Assembly: GCA_002427755.1 (NCBI GenBank)
Contig: DIYO01000001.1
Location: 930,001-994,000 of the forward strand
Length of the DNA: 64,000 nt
DNA from: Roseivirga sp. UBA6052
Lineage (GTDB): Bacteria; Bacteroidota; Bacteroidia; Cytophagales; Cyclobacteriaceae
Direction: 5' to 3'
In this document: in pieces, positions 28,101-35,230 of the stretch
Layout: each line of letters opens with the position of its first letter
Position numbering within the stretch: position 1 is the first letter of the stretch
Notes under the pieces: generated by a model
What the model was told of the DNA's origin: nothing
What the model saw: the letters and a program-made list of their open reading frames with translations, nothing else
The model's database searches: none
Program-made: the position numbers and the translations under genes

Positions 28101-28282
28101 GGTAAGCCAAGATCCAGAATAATTACATCGTAGTTGGATTTAAATAACTTATCTAAACCGGCTTTTAAGGATTGAGCCCAAGTAACTTCGAATTGACCGA
28201 ATGGGCTGTTTTTTAATTGAAGCTCAAGCAGAACTGCGTCTGCTTTGTTGTCTTCTATATGTAATACGGAGGTTTTAGCCAT
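22124..28282 (-). CDS. Giant multi-PAS/GAF hybrid histidine kinase (2052 aa)
   Basis: Cytoplasmic sensor kinase with no evident membrane segment. The domain order by eye is: receiver (1-125, Asp57 in 'IILDLGLPD'); about six PAS domains (135-900); a GAF-like domain (about 905-1045) containing a CPNC pair; PAS (1050-1165); a second GAF (about 1170-1335); PAS (1340-1450); three near-identical PAS repeats of 134 residues (about 1430-1835); and a NarX/DesK-type kinase (1850-2052) with phospho-His in 'KEIHDSLQQTL', N-box 'ESINNILKHAG' and 'VEDDGKGFE'. It overlaps the regulators on both sides by 8 bases, forming a tight operon. The repeated PAS-PAC units suggest sensing of several small ligands or redox cues; which ones cannot be read. 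Confidence 0.93.
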   Translation of the reverse strand: MAKTSVLHIEDNKADAVLLELQLKNSPFGQFEVTWAQSLKAGLDKLFKSNYDVIILDLGLPDVVQFEGIQVLVEKHPTIPIVVHTGLADSKSAIQAIDLGAEDYLQKDAIDPNLISKTLKFAIERVKNKRRLIDQKKELTILDHAIQQSANTIVITDVNGDIEFVNKKFEQLTGYTSAEVIGKNPRVLNSGKQSDKFYKRLWERISSGEVWVGYFHNRKKDGSLFWERASISAVKDQLGNITNYIAVKEDISDLREAELTNAITSERVAALFESSQTGIIYINAQGVLQESNQAATETLGFTKKQLANYTYMDEHWQAEHIDGRPYEADEYPAAITLKTTKKVTNAIMSVFHPVRNRRIWLSIDTIPLFEKGDDELTGVYSVFRDITDAFENTRALQATASKLKISQQIGKVGYWEATQGKKGSFWSEELCKIFEIDFEETSRSFKDWLDLIHPEDSEKVQRDFCSVYDQGESGKIEYRLLLKDRSVKYIEDSWVFLEDSPFQKAQVLGVIHDITEIRRSEQNLIEASRAGNVGQWRYNLLTEELWWSENTYLLYGIDPSKQKLTAEFYWSLVHPDDLDFVRQSFQQAWEKEGPFSYDYRILVNDQVKYVQISGEITLNEEQEAVGSSGIVKDITLFKNSENQALKNEAKLNSILSSMNDLVFVLNDLGEFVDFYSSKSGPQPIIPKERIIGLKYENILPFHVSEKFASAISKVRNSNQGQEIEYYLVEKDNSKTYWNAKVSRLVGPQTGFTVVVRDITQNKLYEKKLKLSEETYKNHSENLPHILWTADEKGDATYLNEQGAVFYGMDVKQYQKAGWDILHPDSLSTAKEKWRLAIKNKAKLINTELHKTAEGDFKWLNVQANPVIDDEGELIGWVGISTDIHKEVLAREENEQLLSELGKRVNESGTMYRMTQAIVEHADSLEDLFNEVTEDLRLGFLCPNCTRVKIEYDGNIYGHKKLGYSNQISFPLVLSGKELGAIYVAVATKDEMGQPLDILKEEYLLMSSVADNLSIAIRNYLSGKELEQNELKYRNVFENLQEGYLLLDTNGDIVEYNPEASHLLASNGQSLDALNIQNLISDKTYALNKVMGKEMVKNVPLSMERLDGMHIKTNFNFRTVHQNKKPWLVEATFKDVSRSAKLNKLAELNLQLYEASHNNINDLIQLGIDMAVDLLESKAGFYHFVDEELGTIKLVQWSMGTKEVCKVPQLVSDYKIDEAGIWVECIKTRNPVIHNDYASLEEKGGLPQGHFPITRDLEIPVISNDKIVAILGVGNKEIPYDAIDVEVLQSFSNLFHSLVQRKQIEDDYLDTLKSFQQSQEAAKIGAWTVDLVYNKSWWSDTMYDIYEFPSGELPSDEKAFNAIHEDDKSMVFNKWEESLESGNYECTYRIKTAANQIKNVYAKSVVLFDEEEKPIKHVGILQDITEQVKAVKLIEEKSTQFESMVNALDGFVYRVYEDGKVAYLSPRAVEMMDVLLDEVLEEYPTQQEQYEAISKYLHEDDRERIMESTFRAIKEGTDYNEVYRLVKKNGEIIWVSDTARIINDNEGIPMMQGYIQDITESKMALEVIEEKSTQFESMVNALDGFVYRMYEDGKLAYLSSSAESVFGVKVGEVLSQSDSKERRIQDLGQYVHPEDREWVMDKTIKSIKRGEGFKYTYRMLRSNGDVVWVSDTARALKDKDGVPMIQGYVQDITESKNALEVIEEKSKQFEFMVNSLDGYVYRIYGTGRVAYLSPSFEEITGYKASDYQKEYDTPEEQLAVAIQHFHKDDAERATQNAKKSIEEHRDYSITYRIQKPDGTILWVADTAKIIEDQDGVPLIQGYVTDITDRVRAEEKVMNAVMKASDGEKARISKEIHDSLQQTLTISALNLEFVKKDEHLLSDFVKKKYATGWEYLKRSMDDTRAIAHRLMPKAIEDFGIVPVLKDMVDDLNRSSGVEFEFLTNMEGKRIQIPIETNLYKLIQESINNILKHAGANNVTIQYMGLGDIIQLIVEDDGKGFEVDKLDLGKTGFGLASMKSRATALGAEFILDSFPGHGTTLMVEIPYTKEIEYYE
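22780..23985 (-). repeat. Three tandem 402-bp repeats inside the giant kinase gene
   Basis: Landmark sequences (AAATTGAGTACTCTTTT and its variants) recur at 23963, 23561 and 23159, exactly 402 bases apart each time, corresponding to 134 residues. Each unit encodes one PAS-PAC module beginning 'EEKS-x-QFE-x-MVN' and reading 'LDGFVYRxYEDGKxAYLS'. The first two units are the most alike. The constant period points to fairly recent unequal duplication. Confidence 0.85.
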
Positions 28283-28712
28283 AGTACTCCGGGAGCATAA
28301 CTATATTAAGCCAGTACTCTAGAGTTTCCGCTATTCTTAAGGAGTAGTCGTTAAACTGAATAGGTTTGATTACATAAGCATTTGCATTGAGTTCGTATGC
28401 CTTCACAATATCTGCCTGAGCATCTGACGAACTAAAAACCACTACAGGTATATGCTTTAATTCCTCTCTTTCTCTCAACAATTTGAGCACTTGAAATCCA
28501 TCTACCTTAGGTAGATTTAAATCCAAGAAAACAAGGTTTGGCCTGAAAGCAGCATCTCTACTTGAAAGCCCCATCAGTACCTTAAGCGCCTCCTCTCCGT
28601 CTTTTGCTATTTGAATATCGTATTCCTTACCTACGCCTATAATAGCTGTCTTGAAAAGAGTAATATCTCCTTGGTTGTCTTCTACTAAGAGAATCTGTGG
28701 TTTTGACTGCAT
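28275..28712 (-). CDS. Single-domain response regulator (Rcp1-like)
   Basis: A stand-alone receiver protein of 145 residues with no output domain. The acidic pair is ED11-12, the phospho-acceptor is Asp64 in 'LVFLDLNLPKVDG', Thr/Ser is in 'VVFSSSDAQ' and Lys is in 'YVIKPIQF'. This form resembles Rcp1-type regulators that serve phytochrome kinases and phosphorelays. The gene is first in the operon with the giant kinase, overlapping its start by 8 bases. It may shuttle phosphate to or from the kinase, or to the CheB-CheR-kinase fusion encoded immediately upstream. Confidence 0.92.
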   Translation of the reverse strand: MQSKPQILLVEDNQGDITLFKTAIIGVGKEYDIQIAKDGEEALKVLMGLSSRDAAFRPNLVFLDLNLPKVDGFQVLKLLREREELKHIPVVVFSSSDAQADIVKAYELNANAYVIKPIQFNDYSLRIAETLEYWLNIVMLPEYYG

Positions 28713-28845
28713 TTACTAAAAATACTTATGTCTCGATTGCAGAAACTAAAATACGACTAACGATTTGCGTGACTTATGATTTATGTCACTATTCCTGCAT
28801 CTCAAAAAATCAAACAATTGTTATTTCTAATATAACTTAAAGAAT

Positions 28846-31800
28846 TTAATTATCAGGCTCTAATTCCTTAGGAAAGGTCAAATAAAATGTTGTGCCGTTT
28901 CTGCCGTCAGACTCTAACCAGATATCACCTCTATGTCGGTTGATAATTCTTTTCACAAGTGCAAGGCCAATTCCGGTACCTTTGTCACCATCTCTTGGGT
29001 GTAATCTTTTGAAGATGGTAAAGACCTGATCGGCAAACTTAGGGTCTATTCCAATGCCATTATCCTTAAATTTAATGGTGTATTCGTCCTGATTAGAGGA
29101 AGCTGAAATACTAATTTTAGGCAATCTTTTAGCCCTGTATTTCAAAGAATTATCTATTAAATTTTGGAATACGCTAACCAATTGAGTTCTAAAGCCTTTT
29201 ACATTCGGCAGTTTAGATACATTAATTGTGGCTTTCTCCTCTTCAATCTTTTTGGTAAGGTTATTAATGGCCGCATCAACGCACTCATTCATATCCAAGT
29301 CTGACATTACATCGGTCTCGGTATTAATTCTAGAATACTGCAGAAGGTCACGGATCATATTCTGAAGACGCCCGGCACCATCAATCACAAACTGCATATA
29401 TTCAGTCATTTGCTCATTGAGCTTGCCTTCAAGATCTTTAGAAAGTAATTCTGTAAAGCTGGCAATCATCCTTACGGGCTCTTGCAAATCGTGAGAAGCT
29501 ACGTAGGCAAAGCTTTGCAATTCTTCATTAGACCTTTTCAACTCATTATTGAGCTTCTTCATTTCTCGCTCATGCAAGAATGAATTAGACATATCTAATA
29601 GTCCTATAGAAGTCTGTCTCTGACCACTCTCTGAGACTACTGGTGTAAAGTTAAGCTGTAAGTGTGTCTCATTGATTTCATCTTGTTCCTCTACATCGAA
29701 TTTGGTAGAGATAGGATTACCGTCTTTTACAAAACCAATAAAATGGAAGAACACATGAGATAATCGAGAAGGTAATAGATCAACAAAATGACGGCCTTTA
29801 GAAAGAATTGAGCCATTCATATTCATGACAATTTCCCTCGCACGCTTATTAAATTCTATAATCGCCAAGTTCTGATCAACTAGAATAAAACCCTGTAATT
29901 CATTGTTTACAAGAGCATTCACATTTGAATATACACTTTGGAGAGTTTGTTCCTTCTTGGCCAAATCTTCATTCAGTTGCTTCAATTCTTGGTAAGCAAT
30001 TTGAACTTCCTCATTGGTGGATTGAAGTTCCTCATTAGAGGTCTCTAATTCTTCATTAGAAGACTGAAGTTCTTCATTAGCTGACTGCAACTCTTCGTTA
30101 AGAGATTGCATCTCTTCATTTGTGGTTTCTAACTCCTCTATGTAAGACTGCAAGTGCTCTTTAGTGGTAAGCAGTTCTCTTTCCAACTCATTGATTTGTG
30201 AATTATGCTTCTTATCAGCAGATACTTCTTGCATGATCACCATATCTTCACGCACAGCCATACTCTCGAAAATCACTACAAAGTAGGTCTCAGTTAGTGT
30301 AGTAATCGGTTTGACGACTACACGTAACAGAAAGTACTGATCCCCTTGCTTAACTCGCTTTAATTCAGACATCTGTAGCTCCACCACTTTGATGGCTTTG
30401 CTCACCACAGACCTCACGTCAATCTCAATCTCTTCGTTTAATTGTTTGAATAGATTGTTAGTAGCAGCTCCTTGCGGCAAATGCAAGAAGGGGGCCATGT
30501 TGCCCGATAAATAAAGTACCTCCTGACTTTCATCAATCACCACAAATGGTTGATGGTAAGAATCGAGAAATTCATTCTTAATCTTATCCATAAGAGGAAC
30601 AGGCTTGGCATGCGGTTTAGGTGCAACCTTAGGCGTTCTATATTTTGAAGAAGAGAAACGCAATCCCCTGTCAGGCATACCCGCTTTTCTCTTGAAAATC
30701 TTATTCTTCTTATCTACAACCTGAAAGAGGTGTTCTTTTGTACCTAAAGCTTCTGAAGACCCAACAAACAATAACCCTCCAGGATTTAAGGCATAATGAA
30801 ATACAGGAATCACCCTTTTCTGCAGATCATTATTGAAGTAGATGAGCATGTTACGACAGACCACCAAATCTAACTTTAAGAAAGGCGGGTTAGACGTTAC
30901 GTCATGCCTTGAAAACAGAATTGAAGATCGAACTGATTTTACCACTTCATAACTATTTCCTCTTTGTCGGAAATATCTACTCACATAATGGGTCGGTAGT
31001 AATTCGACCGTCTCTTTTGGATAATAACCTTTACGCGCTTTAGAAATAGCTACTTCATCTATATCAGTCGCGAAAATCTGTATATCATATTCGCTTAAAT
31101 CAGAACCTAGTAGCTCACTTAGGAGAATCGCTATTGAATTTGGTTCTTCGCCTGTTGCACAACCCGGAATCCAAATTCTTATCCGCTTGTCTTCCTTGCT
31201 GTCAATTAAGTGTTGTAAATGTGTTCGTAGTGCTTCAAAAGCATGTGGATCTCTAAAGAATTGAGTTACTCCGATAAGCACGTGATTAAAAAGTAATTCA
31301 ACCTCAGCAGGTTTCTTTTCTATGTAATTGAGATAGGCATTTATGTTATTAATCTTGAGCTGACTGATTCTACTTTCTAATCGCCTCTTGATCGTACTTT
31401 CTTTATAATCATTAAAATCCACTCCCGTTCTGCCAGCCAAAAGCGCAAAAATCTTCTGTAGATCTGAAAGGTCTTCTGCATTTTCTTCAGTAGTAGGATT
31501 AAACTCTCCCGTTAGAATATCATCTATTACATTCCCAAACTCAACCACATTGAAAGTGGCATCAACCATACCCGTTTCAATGGCCGCATTGGGCATACCA
31601 TCATAGGAAGCTTCCCTTGGCTCTTGCACCAGAGTAATCCCTCCTGCTAATTTTATACTCTCTACCCCAGTTGCACCATCAGAACCGGAACCAGAAAGAA
31701 TAACCCCCAAAGTTTTCTCTTCGTAATACTCCGCAGCCGTGCTAAAAAGAATATTGACACTGGGTTTAGGACCAATATTCGAGGAAGGCTTAGTAAGATT

Positions 31801-32085
31801 TACTTTGCCTTTATTTATAGAGATATCTTTATCTGGTGGGGTGATCAAAATATTACCTGCTACAAGTGCTTCTCCTTGGCTCGCTTCTTTTACGGGCCAA
31901 TTTGTTCCTTTTTGCAAAAGCTCTACTAGCCTACTCTTGTGTGTTGGACTTAAATGCTGAGCGATTATGATTGAAAGCAGTGTACTTTTTTTAGGTAACT
32001 GATTGAGCAGTTGGGTGATTGCATCTAAACCTCCTGCACTAGCACCAATCACACACACGTGAAAGTCAGATTTCTTTTTAGCCAT
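28846..32085 (-). CDS. CheB-CheR-PAS-histidine kinase fusion
   Basis: A 1079-residue four-part signalling protein. Residues about 8-190 are a CheB-type methylesterase with catalytic Ser16 ('GASAGG'), His44 ('AQHLSP') and Asp in 'SGSGSDGATG'. About 205-480 is a CheR methyltransferase ('GVTQFFRDP', 'IPGCATGEEP', 'FATDIDEVAISKAR', 'CRNMLIYF'). A long coiled coil built from NEELQS-type heptads follows (about 640-715), then a PAS region and a His kinase with 'ASHDLQEPV' as acceptor, 'NLIDNSLKYR' as N-box and 'GTGIGLALVK'. The architecture is known in many environmental bacteria. No chemoreceptor gene is nearby, so the methylation target is unknown. The gene is 134 bases upstream of the Rcp1-like regulator. 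Confidence 0.94.
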   Translation of the reverse strand: MAKKKSDFHVCVIGASAGGLDAITQLLNQLPKKSTLLSIIIAQHLSPTHKSRLVELLQKGTNWPVKEASQGEALVAGNILITPPDKDISINKGKVNLTKPSSNIGPKPSVNILFSTAAEYYEEKTLGVILSGSGSDGATGVESIKLAGGITLVQEPREASYDGMPNAAIETGMVDATFNVVEFGNVIDDILTGEFNPTTEENAEDLSDLQKIFALLAGRTGVDFNDYKESTIKRRLESRISQLKINNINAYLNYIEKKPAEVELLFNHVLIGVTQFFRDPHAFEALRTHLQHLIDSKEDKRIRIWIPGCATGEEPNSIAILLSELLGSDLSEYDIQIFATDIDEVAISKARKGYYPKETVELLPTHYVSRYFRQRGNSYEVVKSVRSSILFSRHDVTSNPPFLKLDLVVCRNMLIYFNNDLQKRVIPVFHYALNPGGLLFVGSSEALGTKEHLFQVVDKKNKIFKRKAGMPDRGLRFSSSKYRTPKVAPKPHAKPVPLMDKIKNEFLDSYHQPFVVIDESQEVLYLSGNMAPFLHLPQGAATNNLFKQLNEEIEIDVRSVVSKAIKVVELQMSELKRVKQGDQYFLLRVVVKPITTLTETYFVVIFESMAVREDMVIMQEVSADKKHNSQINELERELLTTKEHLQSYIEELETTNEEMQSLNEELQSANEELQSSNEELETSNEELQSTNEEVQIAYQELKQLNEDLAKKEQTLQSVYSNVNALVNNELQGFILVDQNLAIIEFNKRAREIVMNMNGSILSKGRHFVDLLPSRLSHVFFHFIGFVKDGNPISTKFDVEEQDEINETHLQLNFTPVVSESGQRQTSIGLLDMSNSFLHEREMKKLNNELKRSNEELQSFAYVASHDLQEPVRMIASFTELLSKDLEGKLNEQMTEYMQFVIDGAGRLQNMIRDLLQYSRINTETDVMSDLDMNECVDAAINNLTKKIEEEKATINVSKLPNVKGFRTQLVSVFQNLIDNSLKYRAKRLPKISISASSNQDEYTIKFKDNGIGIDPKFADQVFTIFKRLHPRDGDKGTGIGLALVKRIINRHRGDIWLESDGRNGTTFYLTFPKELEPDN

Positions 32086-32182
32086 TTCGGATGAATTACC
32101 CTTGAAGTTAGCAGGAGTGACGAGTTTGCAAAATGATAATTGTCATAATGACTATTCTTTAACTAGTGCCTAACTGTATTAT

Positions 32183-32213
32183 AAATAAAAGCCACTCCGT
32201 CTAAGTGGCTTTT
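32183..32213 (-). terminator. Terminator of the 32257-32520 gene
   Basis: Stem AAAAGCCACT / AGTGGCTTTT (10 bp) with a 7-base loop, AT-rich on both sides. It lies about 45 bases past the stop of the small membrane protein gene. Confidence 0.75.
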
Positions 32214-32256
32214 ATTCTACCAAAACACTATTTATGAAATCAATTACTGTATAGTC

Positions 32257-32520
32257 TCAATATTGCTTGCTAATGGAAGCATACATTGCTGTTGATTCGA
32301 TTGAATCGTCATTTCCAAATTCAGGAATTTCGGGACCTTTATCATCGGTCTCTATTCTTTCGCTATTTAGAAAGGTCAGGATTGGAAAATGGAAAGAAGG
32401 AACTTCTAATCCATTATTGGCTGTAGCAAAATAGCCTAACCACATCACCAAGATCACCATGCCCAATTTGAAGCTTACTCTACTTGTTTCTTTTTTAAGT
32501 TGTTCCAATGCTGTTTCCAT
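32257..32520 (-). CDS. Small single-pass membrane protein (87 aa)
   Basis: I do not recognise a family. The N-terminus is a short charged helix (METALEQLKKETSR), followed by one membrane segment at about residues 17-35 and an acidic, Pro- and Glu-rich tail (about 52-75). Its own promoter spacer and a clean terminator downstream support it as a real gene. It lies between the divergent BatB gene and the CheB-CheR-kinase fusion and has no obvious functional link to either. Confidence 0.6.
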   Translation of the reverse strand: METALEQLKKETSRVSFKLGMVILVMWLGYFATANNGLEVPSFHFPILTFLNSERIETDDKGPEIPEFGNDDSIESTAMYASISKQY

Positions 32521-32671
32521 GATTCAAACATAGAATTACTCAAAGCTTCATTTCTGAGTGAATTTCAGTTTTTGCAATCTAAGTGATTTACTTAGACATC
32601 ACCTTAACAAGAATTAACAGCTCATTTGAATATGTTTTTTTAGACGGCAGTTAATAAGAAACCAGCATTAT

Positions 32672-32679
32672 TATATTTG
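32672..32679 (+). promoter_or_regulatory. Minus-7 promoter box for the BatB gene
   Basis: TATATTTG is a perfect match to TAnnTTTG. The predicted start near 32686 leaves a six-base leader before the ATG at 32692, and it rules out the in-frame TTG at 32677 as the start codon because that codon lies inside the promoter. Confidence 0.6.
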
Positions 32680-32691
32680 CCATCTAGCATT

Positions 32692-33660
32692 ATGACCTGG
32701 TTTAATAGCATTGGAAACACGGAGATAATTTTTGTCGCAATTTTTATTGCTGCATACACTATATATGTGGTCAGATTATTCAGAATAGCGAAGAGGCTCA
32801 ATACCACTTTTAGACCTTTATTATTTAAGATACTATTAAGAACGCTGGCTTTGGCCCTAATCATTGTGGCGCTTTTAGGTCCTTCTTTTGGAGAGACCAC
32901 TAAAGAGGTAAAGTCTGAAGGAAAAGATATTTATCTGGCAGTGGACTTATCACAATCAATGAATGCCTTTGATATTCAACCTACAAGGTTGGAGAAGGTA
33001 AAATTTGAATTGAAGAAGATTGTTGAAGCTTTCAATTCAGATAGAATAGGATTAATCATCTTCTCATCCGAAGCTTTTGTCCAGTGTCCTTTAACTTATG
33101 ATCAAAGCGCACTAAATCTTTTTATCAGTACTCTGAACACTAGCCTAGTACCGAATGCAGGAACTGACTTTGGAGCTCCCTTGAATATGGCACTAGACAA
33201 GATGGACGAAATTGAAACCACGGTCACCCAGCAAAAAGCTAAAATCATTTTGATGATTAGTGATGGAGAAGACTTTGGAGACGAAACGCAAGAGGCCACA
33301 GAAAAGGTGGTTAAGTCAGGCGTTCAGTTATTCGCATTAGGAGTTGGAACAGTAGTGGGTTCAAAAATTCGTCAATCAAATGGCTTTAAGAGAGATAGAC
33401 AGGGGCAGGATGTAGTAACTAAGCTCAACTCTAAATCGTTGAGAAAGTTAGCAGTTGATACAGGTGGCAAATACTTTGAGATTAATGATGCTCAAAACGA
33501 TGTAAGCCGATTGATTCGTGCCATTAATGAAGTTGAAGGAGAGGTAAGAGATGCACGCATGGTTGATGCTTCTGCCAACAAGTTTTACTACTTCTTGATT
33601 GGTGCCTTAATACTAATGGTAATTGATGCCCTCACAAGAAGAAAAACATTGAGAATATGA
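32692..33660 (+). CDS. BatB-like VWA-domain membrane protein
   Basis: A 322-residue protein (starting MTWFNSIGNTEI) of the Bacteroides aerotolerance BatA/BatB type. There are two N-terminal membrane helices (about 10-30 and 50-70), then a von Willebrand A domain (about 85-270) with an intact metal-ion site: DLSQSM (Asp-x-Ser-x-Ser), Thr in 'NAGTDFG', and Asp in 'ISDGEDFG'. A C-terminal membrane helix follows (FYYFLIGALILMVIDAL). VWA proteins of this set are thought to form a membrane complex with BatC-type TPR proteins, which matches the next gene (4-base overlap). The usual moxR, DUF58, batA, batD and batE neighbours are absent here. Confidence 0.88.
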   Translation: MTWFNSIGNTEIIFVAIFIAAYTIYVVRLFRIAKRLNTTFRPLLFKILLRTLALALIIVALLGPSFGETTKEVKSEGKDIYLAVDLSQSMNAFDIQPTRLEKVKFELKKIVEAFNSDRIGLIIFSSEAFVQCPLTYDQSALNLFISTLNTSLVPNAGTDFGAPLNMALDKMDEIETTVTQQKAKIILMISDGEDFGDETQEATEKVVKSGVQLFALGVGTVVGSKIRQSNGFKRDRQGQDVVTKLNSKSLRKLAVDTGGKYFEINDAQNDVSRLIRAINEVEGEVRDARMVDASANKFYYFLIGALILMVIDALTRRKTLRI

Positions 33661-34625
33661 AAGTCTGGTTGAGTATTATGATTGTCTTTCTGGCCAGTTA
33701 CACCGACCCTGTAACCAAGATTGCCAAGGCAAACAAACTTAAAAGAGAAGCTAAAGCTGCCTATGAGAATGGTGACTTTGCTCAGGCAGTCAACTCATAC
33801 GGTGTATTGATAGATTCGCTTGCATCTGATGATAATGAAGCAAGATTAAACCTAGCAAATGCGGCCTACCTTATTTCTTATGGTGGAGACAACATGGACT
33901 TGTTGAAAGGCATAAGTTCTGGAGAAACCCAAGTGCAAGATTCTGCTCAATTGAGCGCCATAAGTCAGGATCTCCAGTACTTCGATATTGCAGAGAAAAA
34001 CTATAGAGCTGTAAAAGACGGCTCTAATGATGCGCTAGCCTCACTAGCGAGTAATCAATTGGGCGTTATATCTTATAAAATGGGTGAGCAAAGCCCCGAT
34101 GAAAAAGAGTCATTTAATCAATCGGCTTTAAGCAATTTCAAAAACGCATTGATTAGAAACCCTTATAATGACCAAGCAAGGTACAACTACGAGCTTCTTA
34201 AGAAACTGATTCGCCAGCAAGAACAACAAGAGCAAGAACAACAGAATCAGGACCAGCAAGAGCAAAACAAAGATCAAGAGAAGCAAGACGAGCAAAATAA
34301 AGATCAGCAAAAGCAAGATCAGGAGAATCAGAATAAAGACGAGCAGGAAAAGCAAGAGCAGCAGGAGAATCAAGAACAACAACAGAATCAAGAGCAGCAA
34401 CAGCAAGACGAGCAAGAGCAGCAAAAAGAAAATCAAGAGCAGCAAGAAGGGGACGAAGAAAAAGACCCTATGGAGAAACTGATGGAAAAACTCAAAGAGA
34501 TGAACATTCCATTGGAAAAAGCGCAAATGATTTTAGAGGCAATGAAGAACAACGAAATTCAATACGTTCAGCAGAAGAAGAAAAAAGCCTCTAAAAGAAA
34601 AGACAAGTCTAAGCCAGACTGGTAA
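33657..34625 (+). CDS. BatC-like TPR protein with Gln/Glu/Asn/Asp/Lys-rich region
   Basis: A 322-residue exported protein. A signal-like N-terminus (about 1-16) precedes TPR repeats (about 30-180: 'AYENGDFAQAVNSYGVLIDS', 'FKNALIRNPYNDQARYNYEL'). Residues about 183-275 are a very low-complexity stretch made almost only of Gln, Glu, Asn, Asp and Lys, a known trait of Bacteroidota BatC. The C-terminal segment (about 275-322) is helical and basic. The start overlaps the BatB stop by 4 bases (ATGA), indicating translational coupling. It probably binds BatB in the periplasm. The antisense Leu-rich frame over the repeat is an artefact of composition. Confidence 0.85.
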   Translation: MKVWLSIMIVFLASYTDPVTKIAKANKLKREAKAAYENGDFAQAVNSYGVLIDSLASDDNEARLNLANAAYLISYGGDNMDLLKGISSGETQVQDSAQLSAISQDLQYFDIAEKNYRAVKDGSNDALASLASNQLGVISYKMGEQSPDEKESFNQSALSNFKNALIRNPYNDQARYNYELLKKLIRQQEQQEQEQQNQDQQEQNKDQEKQDEQNKDQQKQDQENQNKDEQEKQEQQENQEQQQNQEQQQQDEQEQQKENQEQQEGDEEKDPMEKLMEKLKEMNIPLEKAQMILEAMKNNEIQYVQQKKKKASKRKDKSKPDW

Positions 34626-34786
34626 TCCTTATTAAGAATAAGTTTAAAAAAGCCTAAACCCGAGGTAAAGCATCCATTGCAAGGCTCAATTTACATGTAG
34701 GTGTAGGTAAAATGACTTATGTCATTATTTACCAGAACCTAAGTTCCTAACTTCATTTAACCTTAAATGAATCGAGACTTTTCGCC

Positions 34787-35170
34787 ATGGAAATTAACAG
34801 CGCTCTCGTTATAGATGATAATCACGGAGACCGTGTACTAATCGAAAGAGTTTTAAAGGAGCAGAACCCATCAATGCTGGTCGATCATGCTTCTAACTAT
34901 TTTTCAGCATTCGATTTTCTCAAAATGCAAAGCTATGATCTACTCATAATAGATCTAAACATGCCTGGCAGAGGCGGTGTTGATTTTATCCTCGACATGG
35001 AAAACGAGAAGATTAAAGATGTGGGTAAGAAGTTTATTCTTACTGGTGCTGCCATTGACGAGCCCCTTAGAGAAATACTTTCTGACCGAGTTGATAGATT
35101 CATCACAAAAGATAATGGCATGCGCAGCTTAGCAAATGTCATTCACACGCTCAAAAGGCATTCTGCCTAA
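34787..35170 (+). CDS. Single-domain response regulator
   Basis: A 127-residue receiver domain without an output domain. The acidic pair DD10-11 lies in 'VIDDNHGD', the phospho-acceptor is Asp56 in 'LLIIDLNMPGRGG', Thr/Gly in 'FILTGAAI' stands for the switch residue, and Lys is in 'FITKDNG'. There is no kinase gene adjacent, so it is an orphan and may serve the large kinases about 3-12 kb away. It is unrelated to the thiolase gene downstream except by orientation. Confidence 0.85.
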   Translation: MEINSALVIDDNHGDRVLIERVLKEQNPSMLVDHASNYFSAFDFLKMQSYDLLIIDLNMPGRGGVDFILDMENEKIKDVGKKFILTGAAIDEPLREILSDRVDRFITKDNGMRSLANVIHTLKRHSA

Positions 35171-35191
35171 CAAAAAATCCATAGCTTTCGT

Positions 35192-35199
35192 TACCTTTG
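35192..35199 (+). promoter_or_regulatory. Minus-7 promoter box for the thiolase gene
   Basis: TACCTTTG matches TAnnTTTG perfectly and lies 31 bases upstream of the thiolase ATG. No minus-33 TTG at the usual distance was seen. Confidence 0.5.
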
Positions 35200-35230
35200 C
35201 TAACAGTCGTTAGGTAAACTATAATTCATT

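Noticed and set aside
30000..30130. Short tandem DNA repeat in the CheB-CheR-kinase gene
   Set aside because: It is the known NEELQS heptad coiled coil of this fusion family, not an independent repeat element.
34128..34526. 132-codon Leu-rich antisense frame looking like a membrane protein
   Set aside because: It is the reverse complement of the Gln/Glu-rich BatC repeat, a pure composition artefact.
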